Source: Sabellastarte sp. h YS-2021
Lineage: Eukaryota; Annelida; Polychaeta; Sabellida; Sabellidae
Reading direction: 5' to 3'
Length of the DNA stretch: 64,000 nucleotides
Assembly: GCA_964017235.1 (NCBI GenBank)
Contig: OZ024927.1
Location: forward strand, 24,075,160 to 24,139,159
Positions within the stretch are counted from its first letter, which is position 1. Each line of letters opens with the position of its first letter. This document shows, in pieces, positions 1 through 11,990 of the stretch. The translations under genes and the position numbers were made by a program. Under the pieces are notes generated by a model that saw only the letters and a list, made by a program, of their open reading frames with translations, was not told the origin of the DNA and made no database searches.

Positions 1-508
1 GCTGTGAAATTACTCGTGTTTAATAAATTCCTTGTGAACCACTAGGTTCAATCATCTAAACACTTTCAAAACTGAATAAAGGTACAGAAACCCCCAATAA
101 AATCTTAGGACTATACCGAGACAATAATAAAAACACAATAACCATACATATTTTAGATGATGCTGCGTGCTTGCCAGTCATACATACCAGTTCACGGCCT
201 GTAAATTTATCAAGAATGGTGTCACCCGTCGTATTTACCAATCATGAGTAGGGTAGCTCCAGAAACTTTTCCAATTTGTGACCTTGACCTTTGATGACAA
301 CAAAATGGAGAATACATGTACTTTCATTATAAAAAACATGTCAAGTGTTTTAATGCTCTTGATTTTGTACATAAACCTCAGGAAGTGAATAACTAACGAA
401 ATATACATCTTTTACATTGTGGAGAGTGAAATATTCTGATTGCTTTTATTTCTTTCTTTTCTGTCATTTGTGATTGTTTACATCCATATATAATCAATCG
501 AATTTCAG
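1..508. other. intron or intergenic DNA, nothing recognised
   Basis: AT-rich DNA without a convincing reading frame. It ends in a good plus-strand 3' splice site (pyrimidine-rich tract, then TTTCAG at 503-508), so it is probably the last intron of the gene whose terminal exon follows. Confidence 0.5.
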
Positions 509-841
509 TTGATGTCAAGAGCAATGAAATTTCTGGTTAAAGTAGGAAATCATGAAAATAAAGTGCTGCAGTTATGCTATAGGTTTGCCTTAAATGGATC
601 AATGTCTAAAATCAGTAACACTGTGAATCATGTGTCTTGTTTACTAAAAGTAAGTAAGCACCTATTACTGCAAAGTTCTGTTCAACAAAAATTAATCAGA
701 TGCGGTAATCAAATTCCTGAAAATGTCATGAGTAAAGCTGGTAATATTTGTGATTTACTTTTACTTAGAGAAAATAGTGTTATCTCATTATTCACATATG
801 ATGAATTAACTTCAATGATAAACTATTTATGTACAGATTGA
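509..841 (+). CDS. 3'-terminal coding exon of an unrecognised plus-strand gene
   Basis: An open frame of 110 codons begins directly after a splice acceptor (TTTCAG) and ends at a TGA at 839-841. The frame is open from the first base of the exon, so the exon probably enters in phase 0 and no local start codon is needed. The peptide looks like real protein rather than random translation: it is mixed helical and polar, with segments such as VGNHENKVLQLCYRFAL and LLLRENSVISLFTYDEL. It has no membrane segment, no cysteine cluster and no repeat. A poly(A) signal lies about 115 bases after the stop. I do not recognise the family. The rest of the gene would lie to the left of the window. An independent small gene starting at one of the early ATGs is less likely. 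Confidence 0.6.
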   Translation: MMSRAMKFLVKVGNHENKVLQLCYRFALNGSMSKISNTVNHVSCLLKVSKHLLLQSSVQQKLIRCGNQIPENVMSKAGNICDLLLLRENSVISLFTYDELTSMINYLCTD

Positions 842-2612
842 TCAGCATATTTCCTTGTATATATAACTGTATGCATTTATTTTTTTTATTTTATTTTTTT
901 TTTTTTTGTATGTTTTTTTTTTAATAATTGTTGTACTCTGTGTACGAAACTGAAATAAAATAAATAAATAAAAAATAAACACACAGGCCGTGAATAACTT
1001 AAGAACAGTCAAATCTTCCCAATGGTACATTTGAACTCACAAGTGGTGTGTATCACTCGTGAATTTCCGCCTGAACACAGCATAAATTTCAACATACTTT
1101 TACATATGTGTTATCATTTTCACAGAAGGGCAAAAGTAGCATCTCTTGTACCATGTTACTGATTTCTAAATGTTTTATGTAGTCTGAATCTGAGACATTA
1201 GAACTGAACTTCATCTTCGACCAGGTTGGAGCAAATGATCAAACTTGTTCAAGCATCACCGCAGCACTACTTACTGCCATATTCGAAAATCTGCCATTGA
1301 CAAATAAATAACAGACAAATTTCTAGAAAGAAACAGGAGTCTATAAAAGAGATAAATGCAAGAATCATTAAAATAATACATAAATAGGAACGTTGGAACG
1401 TTAAGACTGAAACACAAAGCCATTATGAATGAAAAATATGTAGAAAACATAATTAAGTTTATACTGATATATCTGTGACAGCGACCAGCAATTTGTAATC
1501 TGTTGTCAATATTGAGGAAAACACATGCATATCAATATAATAAGTACAGGTCTATGATCAACCAAATAACCAAAGGTATGATTATCAGACATCAGGTGTC
1601 TCACAGTGCAATATTTTACAAAACACCAAAAAAAAAATGTCTTAATTCTCAACCCTTTGACCATGATGGCCATTTGTAATATACATATTGTGAATGGTAT
1701 TTGGTTGAAACCTTTTTCAATTAATGTAAACTGTTTCCAAGGCCTTACAATTACCCAGGGCTTTTGTTAGCTTATAACTAATATGATGAAAATATAAGTG
1801 CCTGTGTACATGAGCCACAATTCAAAATGGGAAATATCTTGGCCAGACATATTAAAGTAAGAAACCACATTTTTATCCTTTACAAAAAAAAAAACACCAT
1901 GTGAGATATTTTGAGTCCTGTAGTATATGGAGATATTCCGCTGACTATAAATACACATTACATTTTACCAACTTTGTATAACTTTTTTCTTAGTTACATA
2001 AATAATTAAACATAAATTATCAGCCATAAAAAGGTGAAAATTTTCATTTTTCAACAAACTATTCTTGAATATTCGATGCAGGTTTTTCATTACTTCCACA
2101 ACTGAATGAAAATTGAAATACAGGTTGACCATTCCCAATATTAGTATTTTAAGTATCCCTCTTAGGAGAATGTATTAAACATGAAAGCGGGTTTTAGTTA
2201 ATAACTCAATATGTAACCAACAACTTTTTTTAGTTCTTCACTTTTGATGATGGTCAAACAACAGTTATTTGGATTTATCACATTATTAATGTTCATCAAT
2301 CATATGTAAGATCATTTCTAAATGCTGAATTACCCACCAATAATTCAAATGGAACACCTTTACACAGAATAAAATGGACTATGTAATGCAAACATACCGT
2401 ATCAGTATCAAGAAATGGAATGAACTTATAGTAACAAGCATCTGACCCTAAATAGGTTGAACTGAACAAAGAGACAACAGGGAGTATTATGATGAAATAA
2501 AAAAAATTAAATATTTAACCACATGGCTTACTTGCAACACTATTTACCATATGTGTAATGTAACTTTTAAAAATACTGTACATTTCCAACATATTGCCTC
2601 AGTTTAAACTAG
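842..2612. other. 3' UTR then gene-free DNA
   Basis: AT-rich sequence with T runs near 880-922 and A runs near 1628 and 1885. I see no conserved frame, RNA gene or repeat here beyond the poly(A) region of the upstream gene. Confidence 0.4.
954..959 (+). terminator. poly(A) signal
   Basis: AATAAA, followed by further overlapping ATAAA words to about 975, lies 113-130 bases after the stop codon of the exon at 509-841. This fits the end of its 3' UTR. Confidence 0.5.
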
Positions 2613-2837
2613 ATTGGGCCAACTCGGCGCCAACATATCCCCAGACAGGTCATCACTCACACCACAGGTTTTGATCGGGAATTTTTTAAAACATAATTAC
2701 CCATTATTATATGAACTTCAGCACATCAATCTACTCTGTTTATATCTCCCCAAGGAAGATGGTGTATCCCCAGACGCCGAATACATAACTCAAATTATAT
2801 TTTCAATCTTCCTGCAATGATAACTCTAAACCTATTT

Positions 2838-3073
2838 TCAAAGTATTTAAATGATTGATGATTGAATGTCCATTCTAAAATAATAATCCCAAAAGAGCAT
2901 ATCTGTTTCTATATTTGTTGACAAATAAAATATTATTTTTAACTCAACTCATCATATTTTTCAATCTTCCTTCAAAGTATTTAAATGATTGATGATTCAA
3001 TGTCCATTCTAAAATTCATAATCCCAAAAGCGCATATCTGTTTCTATATTTGTTCACAAATAAAATATTATTT
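2838..3073. repeat. 134-bp direct duplication
   Basis: A segment beginning TTCAAAGTATTTAAATGATT at 2838 recurs at 2972 with few changes, including the words CCAAAAG(A/C)GCATATCTG and AATAAAATATTATTTT. It sits in the left part of element H1. Confidence 0.75.
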
Positions 3074-3639
3074 TAAAAAAAATTATTTATATTATTATTT
3101 TATTATATTATTTTTAGAATTTGCAAATTGTTTTCAGTTATTCATTTCCTCTATACCTATATATGTGGTCCATATATATGCAACCTAAATATGTGACACA
3201 ATCTCAGTTCTGACTCCCCTTTGTGTTATATGTAATGAAGCCCACCACCTCCCACCCCCACCCCTCTCCCCTTCTCCACACCTCTCTCACTATTACACAA
3301 GATCTGCAACCCCACTGAGTTCTTTGTTTCTCATCTGATATCATTAAATACCTTTGTTTATTTAGTGTCACTCAATATAGCTGGAGGTCCCAGAGGTGGG
3401 TGGGGGGAATCCGGGTGGGGGATGTGGGTTGAGCATAAATGGTAAACAAACAATCTATATAAAAGGGGTACTCAAATACAAAAAGAATTGAGAATTTTAA
3501 GTATGTGATTATCAACTGAAATGAGTTCATAACTGTAGGAGCTGTGCCAAAATTAACTGAGGCAAGTTGAATAAAACTGGGCTAGTTGAGGGTTAAAAAT
3601 CCCCTAGTTTTACTACATAAGGATATAATTTCATTAATA

Positions 3640-5640
3640 TTGGGACTTAAAGCTCACTTAAAGTGTCCATTTTGTCTACTTCAATATGTTTCACCAGTTT
3701 CATTTTAAAAAGTGAAAAACTCAGCAAGCAGAGGTATAACACACAAAAATAAGTTCTTAAAAGACTAAGATAGCCATAACATTATTAATATTCAAAATTT
3801 AAATAGACAGGCATTTCCTTTTAAAAATTCAAAGATTTCAGCTCTATAACCCACATAGTTTGACAGTTACTGGGCTTTAAGTGGCATAATATCCATAAAT
3901 TGGGTTTCTGTGGGCATTTTACAATTGTTAAAGAGACCTTAGCAATTAAACTACAGATTTGAAACTTTTTGGGGGGACATACATAACAAACAAAAATCAT
4001 ATATAATACAGTTTAAGACTTGTCACACTAAGCATTTCCAAATAACAGGGCAAAATACGGAAAAAATGTCAAAAAAGGCACTTGGGTGAGTGTCTATGGC
4101 CCTCATACACAGGTTAAATGTCTACTAAAAACCTTGATTTTCGGCATATGTAAAAAGGACATAATAATGCATTCCCAGATGGGATTTCAGCTCCATCAAT
4201 CACATAGTTTAACAGTTACAGGGCTTAAAGGTGGCAAAAAGTCCAAATATTGGGTCTCTGTGGGCCTTTTAGAGATCTCGATGTGGCTTTCAAATTAAAG
4301 CTTCAGACTTAAAATTTGTTACATACTAAGATTACACATAGAATATGTATCTAATAAAGTTTGAAACTTCTCAGACTTACCATTTCCAAGTTACAGAGCA
4401 AAATATGTGAAAAATGTCTTAAAAGGGTCACTCAGGTGGGTGTTTAAGGTCCTCATACACAGGTTAAATGTCTACTTGAAGCCTTGATTTTTGGCACATG
4501 TAAAAAGAACATAATAATGTATTCCCAGATGAGATTTCAGCTCTATCAGTCACATAGTTTAACAGTCACAGGCCTTAAAATTGGCAAAAAGTCCAAATAC
4601 TGGGTCTTTATGGGACCTTCTAGAGACCTAAATGTGGCCTTCAAATTAAAGCTTCAGACTTAAAATTTGTCACATACTAAGATTACACATAGAATATGCA
4701 TCTAATACAGTTTGAAACTTCTTAGACTTACCATTTCCAAGTTACAGGGAAAAATATGTGAAAAATGTCTAAAAATGGTCACTCGGGTGGGGATTTATGG
4801 TCCTCATACACAGGTTAAATGTCTTCTTAAAGCCTTAATTTTTGGCACATATAAAAATAACATACTAATATCTTCTCAGATAGGATTTGAGCTCTATCAG
4901 TCACATAGTTTGACAGTCACAGGGCTTAAAAGTAGCAAAAAGTCCAAATATTGGGTCTTTGGGAGCCTTTTAGAGACCTCAATTTGACCTTCAAAATTAA
5001 AGCTTCAGACTTAAAATCTGTTACATACTAAGATTACACACAGAATATATATCTAATACAGTTTGAAACTTCTCAGACTTACCATTTCCAAGTTACAGGG
5101 AAAAAGATGTGAAAAATGTCTTATAAGGGTCACTCGGGTGGGTGTTTATGGTCCTGATACACAGGTTAACTGTCTATTAAAGGCCTAAATGTTGGGGCAC
5201 ATATAAGAAAACACATAGATATATTCCCAGATGATATTTAACTTAGATGAGAGACATAGTTTGAAAGCTACAGTGCTTGAAAGTGGCAAAAAGTGCATAA
5301 ATTGGGTCTCTGTGGGCACTTTTGAGACCTTAAGTCGACCCCTTTGGGTAAACCTACAGCCCTAAAATTTTCTACAGACAAGGATTACATATCAAAGTTA
5401 TACCTAGCACAGTTTGAGACTCATCAGAATTATCACTTCCAAATTATAGGGCAAAATATGTGTAAAGTATAGCAAAAAATCCCTAAGTGGGGGTATTTAT
5501 GGGCCTCAAACACAATTTTCTCCTCAACTTAAAGTCATGATTTTCGGCACATGTACTAAGAACATATTAATGTGTTGTCAGGTAAAATTTCAGCCAGCTG
5601 AGCATCATAGTTTGTGACCTACAGGGCTCTAAGTGGCCAA
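3640..5640 (+). repeat. about 351-bp tandem array inside H1
   Basis: The word CCTCATACACAGGTTAAATG or a close variant starts near 4101, 4451, 4802, 5153 and 5514, giving a period of 350-361. Units share GTGAAAAATGTC, AGATTTCAGCTCTATCA, CACATAGTTTAACAG and CATTTCCAAGTTACAGG. The first and last copies are more diverged, which is normal at array edges. The short open frames at 4086-4298 and 4712-4987 are the same repeat read twice, not genes. Confidence 0.8.
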
Positions 5641-5846
5641 AAGTGCAATTTCTGACCTTAAGGTGGCCATAAGTTCTTTTTTACTGGGAGTTTAAGGTCA
5701 CCTTAAAATAGGGATCTTCCTTTGGGCACCCTTAACATGTGTACCAAGTTTGAAAAAAAAATATTAATTTGTTTTTGAGTAATCGCGTCCACAAGGAAAT
5801 TTCTACGGCGGCGGCGGCGGCGGCGGCGCGACGGACCTGAATCCAA

Positions 5847-5875
5847 TATATCCCCGACTTTCGTCTGGGGATATA
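5847..5875 (+). other. 3' terminal hairpin of H1
   Basis: TATATCCCCGAC, a three-base TTT loop region, then CGTCTGGGGATATA: a 12-bp stem with a one-base bulge. It marks the right end of the element and is preceded by the CGG run. Confidence 0.75.
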
Positions 5876-6529
5876 ATTAAACTTGTTCATAGTAATATTT
5901 GGTTCCAAATCCAGAACACACTCATTGCAACCTCTTCAATATTACGATTTTAAACAGATAACTTGTTTTGATTTAAAGCTGGATTTACCAATGTTTGACA
6001 ATAACTAATGCTCAGGCAGCCTGGCCATACTTACAATAAATTTTGTAGAAAACATAGTAACTGCATGTTAATAGAAACATTTTTCCATAAAATTACATAT
6101 TATTTTCTCATGTTGAGAAAATGGCAATATTTTAGTAATGTTAGTTCACAACATAACACATCATTGCAAGACTTTGTGAAAAAAATAAGAAAAAAATGAT
6201 TTTTTTTTTTGATAAAGGGACATGTCTATTATTAAATTTTATCCAGGGGCAGATTCGCTTTGATAATGAAAGAAAATCCTTTCTGTAAACCCGTCTTTTG
6301 AAAGAGATCAGAAAAAAATAACTACTTTGCCATGTGACCAATACCAATCTTGGTGTAAAGAGTTGATGCAGTCTTCTCTGGAGATTACAGGATTCACAGA
6401 TTATAGCAGAAAAAGAAGCCCAGTCTGACCTTTGACCAAAACCCATCTTGGTGAAAAGAATATTTGTCTCAAGATCACAAGATTCATAAATTATAGTAGA
6501 ACATATGAAATGCAAGAAAGAACCAGATA

Positions 6530-6713
6530 CAGCAAAACCTCTATTAACCAACATTCTATTATCCAAACATTCAATTTTATTAACTCTTTTCCCTCTCACA
6601 AACCTGTAGTTCCTTAATCATTTTATGCCAAAATACCCCTTCTCCTTATGAACATTACATTATCCAAAACACAAATCTTGCGCTCTGATTGTCAGTTAAC
6701 TGAGGTTTCACTG
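6530..6713. mobile_element. short inverted-repeat element (pogo/Tigger-like MITE)
   Basis: The ends CAGCAAAACCTCTATTAACC and GGTTTCACTG (with AGTTAACTGA just inside) are inverted versions of CAGYRAAACCTC..TTAAC. They are flanked by TA on both sides. Length is 184 bp with no coding sequence. The end sequence and TA duplication fit a Tc1/mariner-superfamily pogo/Tigger-type MITE. Confidence 0.65.
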
Positions 6714-7940
6714 TATATCCTGTGTAAAATAACCAATCTTTCATTTCTCTTTGCCACTGGACTCTATTGAGCAAAGCTAAAGAATTATTGTTTGGAACTC
6801 ATACAAACGAGTGTCATTAGCTATCGACAAACTTTGCTCAAGATTCTTCTTGGTAATTTCTTTTTAATATAGTATTTAACATTATGCAATGAAATGCATC
6901 ATATATTGAGTACATAATTCACTTTGATGGTGAGAAAGCTGACTCTCTTAGACAAGTACTTGTGAGGTATTTCAGTAGCCTTGTGAATTCACATGAAGTC
7001 AAAGTTGCAGATTTTGTAAACTTGTCCACTTCTGGGTTTACTGTTGTACATACTTAATGCTGAATTTCTATCATCTAAGTATTTGGTTTTACAAAACTAG
7101 ATCATTGGAAGTTTAGATTTTCCTTTTAACACAAAGCAAAATGCTTTTGATATGAGCATTCTATCATTCAAACATTATCAGACTCTGTCCTATAGGTTAA
7201 AGTGCCAATAGCATGTAAGTCCATTCCCAATTTCCAAAGTTTTTAATTGGGAATTTCTTTTAAACCAGAAAACAGAAGTAAAAAGTCAAAGAAAAATCCT
7301 CAAATGCACATAATATTATATTTACTCAAATCAGTTTATACAGTACACATACACATAAAATAAAAATATAATGTAGACCTTTAAATTTTGAACAGTCCAG
7401 TACAAAACTGAATATCTTTCATCAATCATCATTTCAGTGGCAAAACATTACTTAAGATAGTGAGATATACCAGAGCCATTTCTAGCAATTCAAAAGTAAA
7501 CCTAAATTCCTGACAATTCTTATATTTAGGTTCATATAATTACAAACTGGCAATATGAATGGGATTTCAATTCAAGACGTGTATCAACTTAATCGATCCT
7601 ATGAAATAGGCTCAGAGAACAGTCCTCTTGAAATTATAGAGATGCAGACAGCTGGAAATTCTGTGGTGCGCATGTTTCTGCCACACCTTATCTGAAGCAG
7701 TAATGTATATACAAAATATAGTGTGGACAAAAAATTGTATTTTATTAAAATGAAATGTATACCTCAATGCAATCGATCTTTATAATAAAGTCATTGGGTA
7801 CGCACCTTATAGGGATGCAAACGAGCAGTCCACCCTCATTAAATGAGCCAAGCAACATAAAAAATTCAATCCCAATTTTACGGGTTGGGTACTTGTATGT
7901 ATACAAAAATAACACTGAATTGGTTATGTTTTGATGTAAA

Positions 7941-8430
7941 GCCTCTCTTACATCCCATCGTATGTGTATATACACGCAAGTGTGATGCAAATATTGTTGA
8001 AAAACATGAACGTAGCCTGGTAGTGGGGTAGCAGAGATTTGCACATGCAAACAAGGTGTATTCTGCCAGCAAAAGTGTCACAACTTGAAGATCAAAGGTC
8101 GTATAGTGGGTTTATATACATGCAAGGTACATGTGAGTGTATTATATGGCATCTGCAAACGCTGCAAGTGAATGGGGAGATCTTGCAACACCTGCAAGGG
8201 AAATGCACATGTGCAAGTCTCTCGTAAGTTACCCTTAAGAATTAGATGCGTTTATGGCCATACTGCGTGCACGCAGAGAAAATGTGCATGTCAATTATCA
8301 ATACAGGGTCTGTGCGACCTTTAAATTATGTTATAAAATTGCAAGTGTACCTTAAGTGTGCCTTGCAAATCAGCAGATTTTTCTCTGTAACCAGGACGTA
8401 CTTGCACGTACGACAGGATATAAGAGAGGC
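7941..8430. mobile_element. 490-bp inverted-repeat element (MITE)
   Basis: GCCTCTCTTACATCCCATCG at 7941-7960 is mirrored by CGACAGGATATAAGAGAGGC at 8411-8430, giving terminal inverted repeats of about 26 bp with a few mismatches. The interior is non-coding. I could not fix a target duplication, so the superfamily is open. Confidence 0.6.
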
Positions 8431-11373
8431 TTAACAAAATGTCTATCACATACCTTAGTTATTAAATTCATAATGTACGACTTTAGACATAATATTCACT
8501 ATCTTTTTGCTGACATCAGCTACTTCCAAGGTTTCAAGGCTTTTATGTATCGTTTTTTTCCTTAGGAACTGCCAGGAACTGTGTGTCACAGTACATACTA
8601 AACTTTCCAAAGGTTCAATGTTGCGCCAAAATTTCATCCACAGTTGCAGCAACCCAATTATTTGTACTCTGCACACCGCTCATCCATTATTCCGCCAAAA
8701 ATGGCGTCCTATATACTGAATAAACATAAAGTAGCCACAGACTTTATTTCTGAAAAAAAAAAATTTTTTTAATGGGCCCAGGAATAAGAAAGCTTTATTT
8801 TAACTAGAGGTCTATGCTATACAATACATTTTTGTGGTTACTCTTAAAATTAACTTTTCTTATTAGCTCCACCAAGAAGGTTATGTTTTTATGGTGTATT
8901 TTTGCGTTTGTCTGTGTTCACGATGGAGTGTGACCACAGCTTCTAGTCATTAAATTTTTGCAAAGTTTGAACGATATTCCTGAATTTTCAAAACATCCCA
9001 TTTCCACTGTATTTTCATAGTCATACAACTTGTGTTGGTGATTAACAAAATGCAGTACTATGGTGAAATTAGTTCTTATCTTAACCACAAATTATCTTAT
9101 TGCACCATAGTTTGAAGTTCTTGTCATTTTAAATTTGTTACATGTATTAACATGAAAATGTTATTGGTCAACATAAGATATGGTGCTTCCAAGAGAATTT
9201 GCACAATATTGATACAAATGTAAAGACAATTTTATAAATATGTGTATAACAGGTTACACTGTTTTAATCAAAAAGAAATAACCACAAAAATCTTCTACGA
9301 TATTTACCAGGAATCTTGTACACTGAGGATTGTTCTTTAACACCAAGAACACATTTAAGGCACCAGTTTGCAATCAAGAAATGAAGAGCTATGAAGAAAT
9401 ACCACAGCTAAGAGGTGTAATCGCTTTCAAAATTCAAAAGTGGTTCTCCACAATATGAAAATGAACAAAATCTGGCACATCCCTTTGTCACTGATTTCGT
9501 GATTTGCATGTATCCTTCTTGAACCAGAATCCAGTCCATTCCACATTCCGGTCTAAACAGTTTTAATGTCAGATGCACGCATGTTTTTGTGCAAGAATAT
9601 TAAAAGAAACTGTATATTCTGAAAAATAGAAGTGTTGTTTGTTATATACATGATATTGTGATACAAGATAAATGCACCAAAATGTTTCAAAAGTGACGGC
9701 TAAATGATTCTGTCCAATTTTTGTAGTAGACTGGAAACAGGTACAAAAATCATACACAAGTCAGCCATTAAAATCTCTTGTGACGTCATTTTGTTTATTT
9801 TAAATTTTCTAAACCCAATTTTTAGCCAAAATGACGTCATGATGGAAAATATTTTACAAACATTTTTTTTTTTTATGAAAAATCAGCACAACAAATAATG
9901 CAAATTATCGAGGTTTTTATGATAACTTTGAAAAAGTTTGCGCTTTTTTCAACCACAAGCAAACAAAAAGTACTCTACGGTATTCTATTAACAACACTAT
10001 AAAACCCAATACTGATGCATTCATGGCCTGGCAAGTACTTACTGAAAGGGGAAACTTTCAGATCCTTGACAAACAGTCCTATTAAATTACACTCCTGACA
10101 TTTTTATTGGTGTTATGCAGAACACAACTGACTCCTGAGGTAATACATATCATTTTACTTGACAGTGAAATCTTCTACACACTCTTTATATGTTACAGTA
10201 GTATTTCTATTGTGTTATGTTCATTAATACAGCACTTGCCTTGTGTATAATAGGATGTTTACTTTCCTAGTACATCTGGCGTAGGACTGAGTAATTTTAA
10301 ATGCTCTGACCCATTTCTGGGCAAGTCCAATTTTTACAGCCAATTTTCCACCAACAGTATTGACGGACAGAAGTTTATTAAATATACAAAGAAACATACT
10401 TTCTCCAAAACTACCTTTCAAATAAATGTCAAATAAAGTTTAGGAAGTAATAAAGTTGAAAAAGAAAAAAAAAAACAAAATTTCTGAAAAGCTCGCAACA
10501 ATCTGGGTGAAATTAAGTGACCAGATACAGAGCTGAACCATGACCAGTTGCATCTTAAGAGATCTGATAAAAGTCTCTACTTAGTCATACATACCAGCTA
10601 ACAGGACCCCGTAGAGGGTAAAAAGAAATTCTGCTGACGTAAAGGGATAAGACTGTAATATGGTATAAAAGTAAAACTTCAGCAAAAATCTGTACAAAAT
10701 ATGTAAAAACAAACTGGTTATTGAAATATTACTGGGTTTTGGAAGAGAATACCCTTAATAAAATGTATGCTATTAGTGACTGTTGCAGTAATTGTACATG
10801 AGCAGAGGACTGAATTTCTTGGACTACACAATTATGCAAATAGTGGGAATGGCTCAGTCTGGCTGGTATCTCTGGGTCAAACAGCATTTTACTGAAATAA
10901 TGTGACAACATTTTAAAACTGCTACCTCACTGGGAAACGCATATAACTGAAGGAAAACTTAAAATATGGGAAACATAGTCTAAATCTGAAGAAATTGTAC
11001 ACTTGTCTCCCATCTTTCAGGATATTTGAGGACGTTTATTGCAATTTTGATGAGGGTAACCTATCGTGTATCAATTTCATGATTTCCACTTCCTGTGAAT
11101 TGCTTATGTGATTTGAGACAAATTAAATGCATCTTTCTTCAGAATCCAGGTATTGGAACAGTTTTATATAGGTAGCCTCTGTATCTACACATTTTCAATA
11201 CCGACCCATCCCCAGAAGACTTCTCTTTTCTTCATCAACACTGGCAGTTATTAAAAGATTCACAGAATATGGCACAAAATGACCAATTTATGTCACCTTT
11301 ATGGCAAAAATGGCACAGTTTAGTTCCTCTTATCCTTGAAACTCATTGAAAAGTTAACAGTGAAAGAACACTC

Positions 11374-11546
11374 AAGTGCACTCTATTATCCAACCCTCCT
11401 GGGGGAGTAACAATCAGGTCAGATGCTATAAAAGCCAGATAACTGAAAGCCTAAAACAACAGTTTAAATGGACTTTGGACAGTGACTTGAGGTTGGATAA
11501 TTGAATATTTGGATAATCGAGGGTCAGATAATAGAGGTTCTACAAT
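11374..11546. mobile_element. degenerate pogo/Tigger-like MITE
   Basis: CTCTATTATCCAACCCTC on the left and GAGGGTCAGATAATAGAGG on the right are imperfect inverted repeats around about 170 bp of non-coding DNA. AACCTCTATTATC-type ends resemble those of the 6.5-kb element but are more diverged. Confidence 0.45.
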
Positions 11547-11890
11547 ACTCGTAGTAGCACTGTACAACACTGCTAAGATAATAAATGGATCACATCTAGA
11601 AAAAATGCCCAAAAGGTTATGCAAAATCATTTCTAGGAGTTCTACCAATATTTTCCCAGATTTGTTACCTAACACTTGAGTATGCCATCCCAGACTGAAG
11701 CAGAAGTATACATAAATAACATCATCTTTTTTAAGCTTCCGTTAAGTTACATATATTTCATGAGTAATGATGTATTTACATAATTAGGAAAGAAACTGTT
11801 TAACTTAGTTTTAAAATAAAATTTTCTTTTGTATACAGACTGAAGAAAAAAGAAATTCCTATAATGCAGTCTTTAGTAAGATGCTGTTCG

Positions 11891-11990
11891 TCATTTAGCG
11901 TTCTTGCGAATGTATTCTTTTAGCTGATAATTGTCCTCTAAATCTTGTACGACTAACGGAACTGAATTACCACAGCCAGCATATGGACAC
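11891..11990 (-). CDS. SP-RING gene, coding exon 14 (aa 870-902): SP-RING end and stop
   Basis: Phase 2 in; the TGA stop is at 11893-11891. CPYAGCGNSVPLVVQDLEDN gives the C-x4-C ligands (Cys871, Cys876), followed by YQLKEYIRKNAK, the C-terminal helix seen in NSE2. The 7.3-kb intron before it holds the DIRS-like element at 12553-18713. Confidence 0.9.

Larger units (their letters stand above)
2613..5876 (+). mobile_element. hairpin-ended non-autonomous element H1 (HINE/Helentron-like)
   Basis: The left end carries TATCCCCAGAC at 2636-2646. The right end carries its complement inside a terminal hairpin at 5847-5875 (arms TATATCCCCGAC and GTCTGGGGATATA). Between them lie a 134-bp duplication, an array of about 351-bp tandem units and a (CGG)8 run at 5806-5829. 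A short subterminal inverted repeat, tandem core repeats and a 3' hairpin are the features described for Helentron-associated elements. No transposase or Rep/helicase frame is present, so it is non-autonomous. Placing it in that class is inference; the structure is seen directly. Confidence 0.6.
5877..11890. other. gene-free DNA between H1 and the last exon of the SP-RING gene
   Basis: No frame here looks coding. The 3' UTR of the minus-strand SP-RING gene should occupy some of the right part below 11891, but no single poly(A) signal stands out. The recognisable contents are three short inverted-repeat elements, listed separately. Confidence 0.4.

Noticed and set aside
4086-4987. Two similar plus-strand frames containing QVKCLLK
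   Set aside because: Both fall at the same place in successive 351-bp repeat units of H1.
6141-6617. Overlapping frames on both strands
   Set aside because: They cross a MITE end at 6530 and have no coding character on either strand.
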